DNA of 31,525 bases from UBA3103 sp002365855 (lineage in GTDB: Bacteria > Bacillota > Desulfotomaculia > Desulfotomaculales > Pelotomaculaceae), in assembly GCA_030627625.1 (NCBI GenBank), contig DAOURR010000022.1, positions 1 to 31,525 on the forward strand, read 5' to 3'. A program made the position numbers and the translations under genes. The notes beneath the pieces were generated by a model. The model was not told where the DNA came from. It saw only the letters and a list, made by a program, of their open reading frames with translations, and did no database searches. Below, piece by piece: positions 7,395-15,026 of this stretch. Numbering within the stretch: the first letter of the stretch is position 1; each line of letters begins with the position of its first letter.

Positions 7395-8780
7395 CTAAAC
7401 CTCGCAAAGTTCCATCCCGCCGTCGCCAATCCGCAGCTCCCGCATTTTGGTGACGTGGCCGCTGCCGCGCATTTTTACCACCCGCAGGTAGCGCGTCACA
7501 TCCAGGCCATGCTCCAGGAACCGCAGCAGCAGCAGGTTGTCCGCCAAATAACTAATACCATGCCTTGTTATTTCCGATGCCTGAGACCAGTCATGCAGCT
7601 CGTGGGTCAGCAGCAAGCTTACCCCGCAGGTTTTAAAATAGTCGGATAAAGCCCAGATGAAATCGGTATATTGAATTTTATCCGCCATGCCGATCTCGAA
7701 GGCCGAGATGGAATCAATGACCAGTCTCAAGGCGCCGGCCTCCCGAACCAGCTTTTGGATAATAAAAGTGTGCTCATCCACATCGAGCTCGATGGGGGAA
7801 ACGTGGAGCAGGTGAAATTGTCCGGAGTCTATGTACGGCTGCAGGTCAAGGCCCAATCTTCGGGCGCTGGAGGTGAGCTGACCGGGGTTTTCCTCGAAGG
7901 AAACGTAAACCGCGGCTTCACCGGCAACCAAACCCGCATAGGCAAAGTGCAGCGCCAGCACGGTTTTGCCCGTCCCCGAGGAGCCGCTCAAGAGAGTAGT
8001 GGTGGCTCTTGTTATGCCTCCGCCGGTCATCTCGTCCAGTCCCGCCAGACCGGTTGAAATCCTATCCGTAAACAGCCCGTAACTCTGCATGCCGACTTCT
8101 GGTTTCAAGCGAGGGAAAATCTGCAGGCCTTTCTCCGAAATCAGATACATTACTTGCCCGCCCACATAGCCGGTCCCCCGCATCTTCATGATGCGCAGGT
8201 AGCGCTTCTGCCTCTTTTCTTCCTCCGTCCCGGAAAGGTAGACGATCCCATCGGCGATGGCGCATTCCGGACGGACCTCGATATCCTCCTCTGAGTATTC
8301 ACCCAGCAAAAGAGCGGTGCACCCCCAGGTGGCCAGCCGAAGCGACAAATCCAGGAGAAATTCGCGGAACTCGGTAAAAGAGGGAATCATGTCGGCGAGA
8401 CTTTTGACAGCGTCAACAACGGTCAAGCTCGGCTGATACTTTTGTAAAAGCTCGCTGATATATGCCAGGCACTGGGATGACCCCCGCCTGCGCAGAATGC
8501 TTCCGAGGTCGTGGTAAATGACCGTCTTCTGAAATTTAGCGTGATCGAAAAAGTCTAATTCTTGTTGAAACCTCATCACCTTTACCTGAGGCTCCGCGAG
8601 CGTTGTCAGGTAAATAGCTTTTTTTGCAGGAGTGGCGTTATGAAACATCATCTGGTGGGCAAAAATAGTCTTTCCCGTGCCAGGGCGGCCCACAATCAGG
8701 ATGGTTGACCCCTCCGGGTAACCCCCGCACAGCATTTCATCCAGTTCGTTAATACCTGTCGAAATTCTCTCCAAGATCAT
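7395..8780 (-). CDS. KaiC-like tandem RecA-fold ATPase
   Basis: This 461-residue protein has two KaiC-type RecA domains (about 1-225 and 236-461). Each opens with the family phrase STGI..LDEM and carries a Walker A: GRPGTGKT (31-38) and GSSGTGKT (266-273). Walker B-like strands are LTVVD (119-123) and LVIDS (353-357). In domain 2 the catalytic Glu pair is intact (E296, E297); in domain 1 only one is left (A62, E63). At the autophosphorylation site of clock KaiC, this protein has Ser410 but Tyr411 in place of Thr432. KaiA and KaiB are absent, so a circadian role is not implied. Such proteins outside cyanobacteria usually work with histidine kinases, and here one follows directly. The start codon lies inside the preceding gene (32-bp overlap) with GGAGG upstream, so they are probably co-translated. 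Confidence 0.92.
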   Translation of the reverse strand: MILERISTGINELDEMLCGGYPEGSTILIVGRPGTGKTIFAHQMMFHNATPAKKAIYLTTLAEPQVKVMRFQQELDFFDHAKFQKTVIYHDLGSILRRRGSSQCLAYISELLQKYQPSLTVVDAVKSLADMIPSFTEFREFLLDLSLRLATWGCTALLLGEYSEEDIEVRPECAIADGIVYLSGTEEEKRQKRYLRIMKMRGTGYVGGQVMYLISEKGLQIFPRLKPEVGMQSYGLFTDRISTGLAGLDEMTGGGITRATTTLLSGSSGTGKTVLALHFAYAGLVAGEAAVYVSFEENPGQLTSSARRLGLDLQPYIDSGQFHLLHVSPIELDVDEHTFIIQKLVREAGALRLVIDSISAFEIGMADKIQYTDFIWALSDYFKTCGVSLLLTHELHDWSQASEITRHGISYLADNLLLLRFLEHGLDVTRYLRVVKMRGSGHVTKMRELRIGDGGMELCEV

Positions 8781-9111
8781 GCGCCTCCATATCAGCGGTT
8801 TTTTCCTGCAGTTGTTCAGTCAGCTGGCGGGCGAGCTGGATCCCAACCAGGCGTCCGAGGGTGGCAACGATGGACATGACAAATTCGTGGACTACCTGAA
8901 CCGACCTGTCCGGGTCCAATTTATCCAGTCTGTCAAAAGACACACCTTCCTCCGAAAACTCGATCAGGGCAGCTTCCTCGTATTTTTGCCTGGCTTTCCA
9001 CAGGGCGTGCTCTACGACCAGGAGCATGACATGAGTACCGATGGCCTGCCCCACGGAGCTGAATGTCTCCCTGACCATCTCTTTGTACATATCTAATTTT
9101 ACTTTAAACAT
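8749..9111 (-). CDS. Small helical protein of the KaiC-like/kinase operon
   Basis: This 120-residue protein of unknown family is predicted almost wholly alpha-helical, charged, without signal peptide or cysteines. The middle carries LLVVEHALWKARQKYEEAALIEF, the C-terminal half a possible coiled coil (RLVGIQLARQLTEQLQEKTADM). ATG with GGAGG 11 nt upstream. Its last ten codons overlap the start of the KaiC-like gene, which argues that the product acts together with that ATPase, for example as an adaptor or sensor. It does not resemble KaiB (thioredoxin-like) or KaiA. The AT-rich 250-bp region upstream (9112-9363) separates it from the divergent response-regulator remnant. It contains only a weak promoter candidate, CTGACA with AATATT 16 nt on. 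Confidence 0.7.
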   Translation of the reverse strand: MFKVKLDMYKEMVRETFSSVGQAIGTHVMLLVVEHALWKARQKYEEAALIEFSEEGVSFDRLDKLDPDRSVQVVHEFVMSIVATLGRLVGIQLARQLTEQLQEKTADMEAHDLGENFDRY

Positions 9112-9363
9112 TAACTATGAGACCTCCGTGAGATAGTTTATTTTCACAATATTTAACATTCGAGAAAATTGTCAGTTATCTTTTTTTTTATAAGAAAATT
9201 TTACAAAAAAACAAAAAATTATGGCTAAAAAATACCGGCTTATCTACGGTTTACAAGCTGATTGATAAAAAATATATTTTTATACCAGGGATCGACATTT
9301 TTCCTCGAGGCCCTGTGCTAAAATTATTAATACTTGGACTTGTTACAAGGAGGCGTATTTTAA

Positions 9364-9767
9364 ATGTCCCGTGTGCTGGTTATCGAAGACGAGCCCAATA
9401 TTGCCCTGGTTTTAAAAATCGCTTTAAGCGATGAGGGGCACAGGGTCTTCACGGTCCCCAATGCCCTGGCCGGGCTGGAACAGCTCGCAAAAGAACCGGC
9501 GGCGAAATAGTCTTTGTTGATCTTAACATGCCTGGTATGAGTGGACGAGCCCTGATCGAAACCATGCGTTCCCAGCCCAGGCTCAGGGACATCCCGGTTG
9601 TCATTATTTCAGGTTCCATTCCGGATCAGAACGATTTCCCGTCCAAAGACTGTTATAAGACATTTATCGCCAAGCCATTTGACCTGGATGAAGTTATAAA
9701 AGCGGCAAATATCTGGGGTGGTCCCGGCAGAAAAGCCTCTGTCCATGAGCCTGTAATGGCAGGCTGA
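9364..9767 (+). pseudogene. Single-domain response regulator (CheY/Spo0F type), frameshifted
   Basis: An ATG at 9364 with AAGGAGG 10 nt upstream (9347-9353) opens a receiver domain: VLVIEDEPNIA with the acidic pocket. It stops at TAG 9508-9510 after 48 codons. From 9507 the reading continues in the -1 frame with IVFVDLNMPGMSG (phosphoacceptor Asp), PVVIISG and IAKPFD (conserved Lys) to TGA at 9765-9767. Both halves are clean receiver sequence and together make about 134 residues, so one base seems missing near 9500-9507. It is either a recent inactivation or a sequencing error; no slippery heptamer supports programmed frameshifting. It is divergent from the KaiC-like/histidine-kinase operon and is the natural partner of that kinase. 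Confidence 0.85.
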
Positions 9768-9798
9768 ACTTACCAAGTTTGCCGCTTCTTCGATCAAT

Positions 9799-10770
9799 TT
9801 AACCGTGGTCAGGAATATGCTCAAGGCTCAGCAGGATGCTCCGGACTTCCTCCACCGACCTGGCCCTGTTCACCTGCTCTCTCAAGCGTGCTGCCCCGCG
9901 CAGGCCCTTCACGTACCAGGCGGCATGTTTTCTCATTTCCCAAACCGCCACTTTTTCTCCTTTAATCCCCACCATCAGATCCAGGTGCCTCAAAGCTGTG
10001 GCGACCCTCTCACCTGGCGCGGGAAATGGCATCAGCTCACCAGTTTTTAAAAAACGCACAGTGCGGGAAAATATCCACGGGTTTCCGAGTGCGGCACGGC
10101 CGATCATCACCCCGTCGCAACCGGTCAGTTTCATCATGGACAGGGCATCCTGCGGGGTCCAGATGTCACCATTGCCGATAACAGGTACAGTTACGGCTTT
10201 TTTAACCGCAGCGATAATCTCCCAGTCAGCTTTCCCGGTGTAAAATTGCGAGCGGGTGCGCCCGTGCACCGTAACTGCGGCGGCTCCTGCCTCCGCCACG
10301 GACCGGGCGAACTCCACGGCGTTTACGGAAGCCTCATCCCACCCCTTACGTATTTTTACAGTAACGGGCAAATCCACGCGGCTTGCAACAGCGCTCACTA
10401 TTTCCGCCGCCTTCCGGGGCTCTTTCATCAGGGCGGAGCCTTCACCGTTTTTAACAATTTTCGGAGTAGGGCAGCCCATGTTGATATCGATCAAAGCAGC
10501 CCCCCGTCTGGCGGCAATCTCAGCAGCCGCGGCCATGTACTCCGGGTTGGACCCAAATATCTGCATACTCACGGGACCGGTTTCACCAGATACGTCCAGA
10601 AGGCTGCAGGTTTTGACGTTGCCATATAAAAGAGCCTGGTCACTCACCATCTCGGTGCAGACCAGGCCGCAGCCAGCTTCCCTGGCTAGTATCCGGAAAG
10701 CTTTATCCGTTACACCAGCCATTGGAGCGGAAATAACGGGGTTGTCCAGTTGCAGGCAACGTATTCTCAC
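9799..10770 (-). CDS. dusB: tRNA-dihydrouridine synthase B
   Basis: This 323-residue flavoenzyme reduces specific uridines in the tRNA D-loop with FMN and NADPH. A TIM barrel begins with PVISAPMAGVTD; the catalytic cysteine is C100 in NMGCPTPKI; the phosphate-binding GNGDI and GRAALGNPWIF motifs follow; a C-terminal helical RNA-binding domain ends the protein. GTG start: its GTGA shares bases with the coaX stop (TGA), so the genes are translationally coupled. dusB near lysS and folK is a conserved Firmicutes neighbourhood. Length is typical. The gene converges on the broken response regulator 31 bp away. Confidence 0.96.
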   Translation of the reverse strand: MRIRCLQLDNPVISAPMAGVTDKAFRILAREAGCGLVCTEMVSDQALLYGNVKTCSLLDVSGETGPVSMQIFGSNPEYMAAAAEIAARRGAALIDINMGCPTPKIVKNGEGSALMKEPRKAAEIVSAVASRVDLPVTVKIRKGWDEASVNAVEFARSVAEAGAAAVTVHGRTRSQFYTGKADWEIIAAVKKAVTVPVIGNGDIWTPQDALSMMKLTGCDGVMIGRAALGNPWIFSRTVRFLKTGELMPFPAPGERVATALRHLDLMVGIKGEKVAVWEMRKHAAWYVKGLRGAARLREQVNRARSVEEVRSILLSLEHIPDHG

Positions 10771-11537
10771 CTCTGCGCATTCCTCTCGTAAATTATTCTC
10801 AGGCCATTTAGGGTTAAATAGGGGTCCACCCGGTCGATATGCTCGCTCTCCTGCGCGAACAGGGCCGCCAGACCGCCGGTAGCCACGACTTTAGTATTTT
10901 CGCCCAGTTCTTTTTTCATCCTTCTAACTATTTCATCCACCTGACCCACGTAGCCATAAAATATACCTGACTGCATGCTGCTGACAGTATTTTTGCCGAT
11001 CACCGCAGGCGGCTTGACAATTTCCACCCGTGGCAGTTTGGCCGCACGGGTAAAGAGCGCCTCCGTGGCTATGCTCACGCCCGGCGCTATGGCGCCGCCC
11101 AAATACTCACCCCTGGCGCTGATAGCGCAAAAAGTAGTGGCGGTTCCAAAATCTACTATGATCAGCGGCCCGCCGTACAGTTCAAGTCCTGCAACAGCAT
11201 TGACAATCCGGTCAGCGCCAATTTCCCTGGGATTTTCCATTTTCAACGACAGCCCTGTTTTCATTCCGGGGCCTACTATCAGTGGGACAAGATTGAAATA
11301 CTTCCTGCTGACCCTTTCCAGGGTAAAAGTCAGCGGGGGCACCACGGTTGAAATGACTACAGCTCTAACCAGCTTCATTTCAATACCCGAAAAAGAAAAA
11401 AGCTCCCTGAGCATAATCCCATATTCATCTGATGTCCTGTAGCGGCTGGTAGACAGGCGCCAATTAGCCGTCAATTGGGTACCCTTGAAAACACCCAGCA
11501 CGATATTGGTGTTACCGACGTCAAAAACCAGGATCAT
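10767..11537 (-). CDS. coaX: Type III pantothenate kinase
   Basis: This 256-residue enzyme phosphorylates pantothenate in the first step of CoA synthesis; the type III enzymes belong to the ASKHA fold and are not inhibited by CoA. Visible motifs are DVGNTNIVLGVF (6-17, phosphate 1), GADRIVNA and VDFGTATTF (phosphate 2), and GGAIAPG. I chose the ATG at 11537 because GGGGA lies about 8 nt upstream and the protein then begins directly with MILVFDVGNTN; a TTG eight codons earlier is less likely. dusB follows with overlapping stop and start. The window also holds panB, panC, panD and a probable ketopantoate reductase, so the route to phosphopantothenate is present. Confidence 0.96.
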   Translation of the reverse strand: MILVFDVGNTNIVLGVFKGTQLTANWRLSTSRYRTSDEYGIMLRELFSFSGIEMKLVRAVVISTVVPPLTFTLERVSRKYFNLVPLIVGPGMKTGLSLKMENPREIGADRIVNAVAGLELYGGPLIIVDFGTATTFCAISARGEYLGGAIAPGVSIATEALFTRAAKLPRVEIVKPPAVIGKNTVSSMQSGIFYGYVGQVDEIVRRMKKELGENTKVVATGGLAALFAQESEHIDRVDPYLTLNGLRIIYERNAQR

Positions 11538-11572
11538 GTATACGTCCCCGCTTTCCGGCAATATTTAAAATC

Positions 11573-11601
11573 ATTCTACCAAAGAGGCTGTGATGGCGCA
11601 A
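11573..11601 (-). promoter_or_regulatory. Possible promoter of coaX-dusB
   Basis: On the minus strand, TTGCGC (11596-11601), a 17-nt spacer and an extended -10 TGGTAGAAT (core 11573-11578). It sits in the 101-bp gap between comFB and coaX and would give a leader of about 28 nt. The -35 is poor; the -10 is good. Confidence 0.45.
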
Positions 11602-11638
11602 CATGATTGTGCCGTCCAGACCAGGCGCCCCGCTGTTC

Positions 11639-11917
11639 CTACTGGTTTTTTGCATGGTGAGGATGCTTGCCGACGACCTCGAGAGCCTCGGTTGCAGCCC
11701 TGATAATGTCAACCTTGAACTGCTGCTTTAAAGCATTGGTCCTGAGCAGCACCTCGCCCTCGGTTGTTACAACGTAATTAGTAGGCAGCTTGTTCAGGGC
11801 GATTGCAGCCATGTCAAGCTGGCACCTGAGGCAGTCGCAAAGATTTTTATTGGACTTAAGGATCTCCTCAACCGTTTCCATGACCAGAACCTCCATGACG
11901 TTTACCAGTCGAAACAT
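11639..11917 (-). CDS. comFB: ComFB-family protein
   Basis: This 92-residue protein shows the features of the ComFB family: an N-terminal helix NVMEVLVMETVEEIL, the cysteine group LCDCLRCQLD (C27, C29, C32), then AAIALNKLPTNYVVTTEGEV. ComFB was named from the comF competence operon of Bacillus subtilis; members have been reported more recently to bind cyclic dinucleotides, but I cannot tell whether this one does. No comFA or comFC is adjacent. ATG with AGGGGG 9 nt upstream. It is followed 101 nt later by coaX, which may have its own promoter. Family assignment is good; function is open. Confidence 0.85.
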   Translation of the reverse strand: MFRLVNVMEVLVMETVEEILKSNKNLCDCLRCQLDMAAIALNKLPTNYVVTTEGEVLLRTNALKQQFKVDIIRAATEALEVVGKHPHHAKNQ

Positions 11918-11942
11918 TGAAACCAGCCCCCTTATTCAAAGT

Positions 11943-12149
11943 ATGAAACTATTCGCCATAATTGTCTGTATTCCTTTTTCGGCAAAAAATAGGACAAGCA
12001 GCCCCGGACTCGCTGCACCTTTACCATCACCTGCCAACAATAAAACCGGCGGCCAGGATGTCACGCCGCCGGCTCAAGAGCCTTTAAATGTACAGGCGGA
12101 TCCGCCAAAACCCGAGCCGGAGAAAGAACAAAGACCTAAGTCCGGGTGA
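11943..12149 (+). CDS. Possible small proline-rich exported peptide
   Basis: This ORF of 68 codons begins MKLFAIIVCIPF, a short hydrophobic stretch like a weak signal peptide, and ends in a Pro/Glu/Lys-rich tail (PPKPEPEKEQRPKSG). It lies alone on the plus strand between divergent comFB and the 3' end of bioY. There is no convincing ribosome-binding site, the hydrophobic segment is short and I recognise no family. It could be a chance ORF, but its composition is more protein-like than most shadow frames. Confidence 0.3.
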   Translation: MKLFAIIVCIPFSAKNRTSSPGLAAPLPSPANNKTGGQDVTPPAQEPLNVQADPPKPEPEKEQRPKSG

Positions 12150-12190
12150 GGCAGGCCATGTGACTGACCCTCCGTGCCGAGGGCATGATC

Positions 12191-12775
12191 TTACACTGCT
12201 TCTTTCTTGTCTCCCAGACCGTAAGCGTTCAGCCTCCTGGAAACCGCCCTGACCAGGGCTGCCGCTGCCGCTGCCTTGACCAGGTCAAGGGCGATAAATG
12301 GAGTAAAGCCTATGGCTATAACTTTCGCTATAGTTACTGCCTGGCCCAGGTAGAATTTTAAAATGAGATAGAGATAAGGAATACCGATCAGGTAATATAC
12401 CAAAATCCCCGCCGCCATAGAAAGGAAATAACGGGTAAAACTACTTTCTTCCCTGTTTTTCAGCAGCGCTCCGATCACGTAAGCGCTCACGGCAAAGCCA
12501 AGCAGGAAACCGAAGGTGGGCTGCAGCACATAGGCCGGGCCGCCAAAAGGAGGCGTGGCAAACACGGGAAGGCCAATTAGACCCAGCAGGATGTAAACAA
12601 CTATGCTCAGAGCCCCAAGACGGGCGCCCAGCATGCCCCCGGCCAGCATCACAACAAAAGGCAGCAAGCTGAAAGGAACAATACTCCCGGCATATCGCAC
12701 CAGCATGGCCGCCACCACTGCCAGGGAAGCAAACATGGCCGTTAAGGTAATATCCCGGGTAGAAAACTTGGACAT
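12191..12775 (-). CDS. bioY: Biotin ECF transporter S component BioY
   Basis: This 194-residue integral membrane protein is the substrate-binding subunit of an energy-coupling-factor biotin importer. About six hydrophobic segments are visible, together with the BioY hallmarks LPVFATPPFGGPAYVLQPTFGFLLGF (central) and a YLIGIPYLYL helix. The shared ECF ATPases and T component are not in this window, so it would use a housekeeping module or work alone. ATG at 12775 lies 6 nt behind the bioB stop, and the last two GAG codons of bioB form its ribosome-binding site (GAGGAG, spacing 8). It is thus co-transcribed with bioB and should share its BirA control. Confidence 0.95.
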   Translation of the reverse strand: MSKFSTRDITLTAMFASLAVVAAMLVRYAGSIVPFSLLPFVVMLAGGMLGARLGALSIVVYILLGLIGLPVFATPPFGGPAYVLQPTFGFLLGFAVSAYVIGALLKNREESSFTRYFLSMAAGILVYYLIGIPYLYLILKFYLGQAVTIAKVIAIGFTPFIALDLVKAAAAAALVRAVSRRLNAYGLGDKKEAV

Positions 12776-12780
12776 TCTCC

Positions 12781-13788
12781 TCACTCCTCACAATTTTGTA
12801 ATTGACCATCTTGTTTAAAGGGTCGCGTTACCTCAAGTTTCAAATCTTTTAGCATTTGCATGTCGTCCTCCACCTCCCTGCCGGTAGTGGTAAGGTAGTT
12901 ACCTACTAGCATCCCGTTAATTCCCGCCATAAACGCAACGGACTGAAGGCTCCGCAAGGCGGATTCCCTGCCGCCACAAAGTCGGATAATGGCCCTCGGC
13001 AGAACCATTCTAAACATGGCTGCCGTCTTAAGAATTTCCATGGGTTCTGGAGCGGATTTGTTCCAGAGGGGTGTTCCGGGAATTGGGGTGAGAATGTTTA
13101 CCGGTAATGACACAACTCCCAGTTCTTTTAACTGGAATGCCATTTCAACCCGTTGCTCCCAATTTTCGCCCAATCCGACAATACCTCCTGAACAGATATC
13201 AAGGCCGGCTTTTCTCGCCGAGCGTATCGTCTCTAACCTGTCTTCGAAGGTGTGGGTGGTACATACTTCAGAGTAGAAGCTCCGGGAGGTTTCTATATTG
13301 TGGTGGTACATGGAAACCCCGGCTTCTTTTAATCTCCAAGCTTTGGTATAGTCTATGATTCCTAATGAGGCACACAAGCTCAAGCCTGTCTTTTGCCTGA
13401 GAATTTTATATATGTCTATAACTTTTTCAAAATCACCGCCCTGAACACCTTTGCCGCTGGTAACCAGGGAAAAACGACGGGCTCCTTTTGATTCCATTTC
13501 ATATGCGTTTTTCAAAACTACTTCCTTTGAAAGGATAGGGTAAGCAGGTATGTTTGTGTGATAGTGTACAGATTGAGCACAAAAAGCGCAATTCTCGGAA
13601 CAGCAGCCGGATTTAGCGTTAATGATGGAGCACAAATCAACCCTGTTGCCGTGGAAATAAAGGGTTATCCGTAAAGCCATTAAAAAAAGTTCATTTAATT
13701 GGTCGTCTTCCAGCTTGTCCAGGGCTAACGCTTGATTAAAGGTTATTTCCTTACCTGATAAAATCTGGTCAACTAACCAATTTAACAC
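12781..13788 (-). CDS. bioB: Biotin synthase
   Basis: This radical-SAM enzyme inserts sulfur into dethiobiotin to make biotin. The 335-residue protein has the SAM-cluster motif CSENCAFC (C63, C67, C70), the YHHNIETS segment, and the C-terminal GGRESALRSLQ and GNYLTT motifs. The GTG start at 13788 has AAGGAGG 7 nt upstream; an upstream ATG or GTG in frame would run into the BirA operator. bioF, bioA and bioD are not in the window, so the precursor must come from elsewhere or be imported. The gene is first in bioB-bioY, behind a BirA box. Confidence 0.96.
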   Translation of the reverse strand: MLNWLVDQILSGKEITFNQALALDKLEDDQLNELFLMALRITLYFHGNRVDLCSIINAKSGCCSENCAFCAQSVHYHTNIPAYPILSKEVVLKNAYEMESKGARRFSLVTSGKGVQGGDFEKVIDIYKILRQKTGLSLCASLGIIDYTKAWRLKEAGVSMYHHNIETSRSFYSEVCTTHTFEDRLETIRSARKAGLDICSGGIVGLGENWEQRVEMAFQLKELGVVSLPVNILTPIPGTPLWNKSAPEPMEILKTAAMFRMVLPRAIIRLCGGRESALRSLQSVAFMAGINGMLVGNYLTTTGREVEDDMQMLKDLKLEVTRPFKQDGQLQNCEE

Positions 13789-13814
13789 TAGAACACCTCC
13801 TTGAATAGGCATAT

Positions 13815-13847
13815 TTGTCAACCACTAATAAGGTTATGGGTTAACAA
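13815..13847 (-). promoter_or_regulatory. BirA operator of bioB-bioY
   Basis: The minus strand reads TTGTTAACC, 15 nt, GGTTGACAA. The half-sites match the BirA consensus of Firmicutes, 8 of 9 positions being symmetric. A -10-like TATAAT lies just upstream (13858-13863) with a poor -35, placing the operator at about +4 to +36. The birA gene ending at 13930 encodes the HTH-containing form of BirA, so repression by biotin is expected. Confidence 0.88.
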
Positions 13848-13929
13848 TAACCGCAAAATTATACTACTTCAGCTTAAACCCATGACACATAAGAAAATTA
13901 TTTGTTATTTCTTTTGCAAATCCGGACTT

Positions 13930-14904
13930 TTACGACAAACGCAGAGATACTTCCCCGCTAATCAGCCGCTGGAGTTCCCCGCCGGGCAGGCGCAAGAGCA
14001 GCGCGCCGTCCTTGTCAACATCCTCGGCCCAACCGTCCCAGGACTTGGTTGGGGTGTTTATATGTACGGGGCAGTTCAAGGAAACGGACATTTCCTTCCA
14101 CCTGGCAAGGACAGGGTCAAAACCCTGCTCAAGCCATATTCCGTACCACCGTTCAAACTCTGTCAGTGAAGCCTGTATCAGCCTTACCCGTGATATACTC
14201 CCGCCTGACTCAACTTTAAGCGAAGTGGCGCTTTTCCGGAGTTCTTCAGGTAAGTCTTTTTCATCCTGGTTCACATTGATTCCTATGCCCACCACCATGT
14301 AATTAATCCTTTCTATCTCGGCGCTCAGTTCGGTTAGGATGCCGCACACTTTTTTGCCTCCCACCAGCAGGTCGTTGGGCCATTTTATACCCGCCCAAAC
14401 CCCGGTCTCCCTCTTAATCGCTGTAGCGATTGCTATAGCCGCCATCATGGTTACCTGGTTGGCTTCGGTAGGAGTCACAGGGGGACGAAGGATCAAGGTA
14501 AACCAGATTCCTTTATATTTAGGGGCATACCATTTCCGCCCCAACCGACCTTTGCCGCCCGTCTGCTCTTCCGCCACAACCATGGAACCCTCCCCGGCGC
14601 CTTTGCGCGCAAGTTCCTTGGCCAGGTCGTTAGTGGTAGACACACTGTCACAGTAATAAATTTCCCTGCCCAGAAACCGGGTTGAGAGCCCGTCCAGGAT
14701 CTCCCCGGGGTAAAGCCTGTCAGGGACACCTGTCAGTGTATACCCTGCCCGGGGGCGCGCTTCGATCTCGTAGCCGCTTTCCCGCAGGGACTGGATGTGT
14801 TTCCAAACGGCAGTCCTGGAGACATCCAGGGTTCTGCAGATTTCCTCACCGGAAAGATACTCTGTCCGGCTTTCCTTAAGCAGGCGCAATATGGCCTCTT
14901 TCAT
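13930..14904 (-). CDS. birA: Bifunctional biotin-protein ligase / biotin operon repressor
   Basis: This 324-residue protein has an N-terminal winged helix (about residues 1-60; LSGEEICRTLDVSRTAVWKHI), then the ligase domain with the biotinyl-adenylate loop GGKGRLGRKW and KWPNDLLVGGKKVCGIL, and a C-terminal SH3-like domain. It makes biotinyl-5'-AMP, biotinylates carboxylases, and as a dimer represses biotin genes. I chose ATG 14904 (GAGGTG 6 nt upstream); a GTG three codons earlier is possible. Two BirA boxes are present, one before bioB and one in front of birA itself, so autoregulation is likely. Confidence 0.96.
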   Translation of the reverse strand: MKEAILRLLKESRTEYLSGEEICRTLDVSRTAVWKHIQSLRESGYEIEARPRAGYTLTGVPDRLYPGEILDGLSTRFLGREIYYCDSVSTTNDLAKELARKGAGEGSMVVAEEQTGGKGRLGRKWYAPKYKGIWFTLILRPPVTPTEANQVTMMAAIAIATAIKRETGVWAGIKWPNDLLVGGKKVCGILTELSAEIERINYMVVGIGINVNQDEKDLPEELRKSATSLKVESGGSISRVRLIQASLTEFERWYGIWLEQGFDPVLARWKEMSVSLNCPVHINTPTKSWDGWAEDVDKDGALLLRLPGGELQRLISGEVSLRLS

Positions 14905-14973
14905 AAGACCCACCTCAAGAATAAAGACATCTGTTTTGAAGATTGTTTCCTAAAAAAAAATAAGCTTACCATA

Positions 14974-15026
14974 ATTTTATATTAAAAAAACACATTGTCA
15001 ACCATATTATTAATTAAGGTTAACTT
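14974..15026 (-). promoter_or_regulatory. birA promoter overlapping a second BirA box
   Basis: On the minus strand -35 TTGACA (14996-15001), 16 nt, -10 TAAAAT (14974-14979). The -35 lies inside a BirA-like site, TTGTCAACC (14995-15003), 14 nt, GGTTAACTT (15018-15026) on the plus strand; 7 of 9 positions match in the weaker half. The far half-site overlaps the nadC stop codon (15020-15022). Confidence 0.75.

Noticed and set aside
7395..8780. Circadian clock locus
   Set aside because: No kaiA or kaiB is present, and the phosphorylation site is altered; KaiC homologues are widespread outside clocks.
9500..9510. Programmed -1 frameshifting in the response regulator
   Set aside because: The junction GCGGCGAAATAG has no slippery heptamer and no evident downstream hairpin; single-domain receivers are not known to use recoding.
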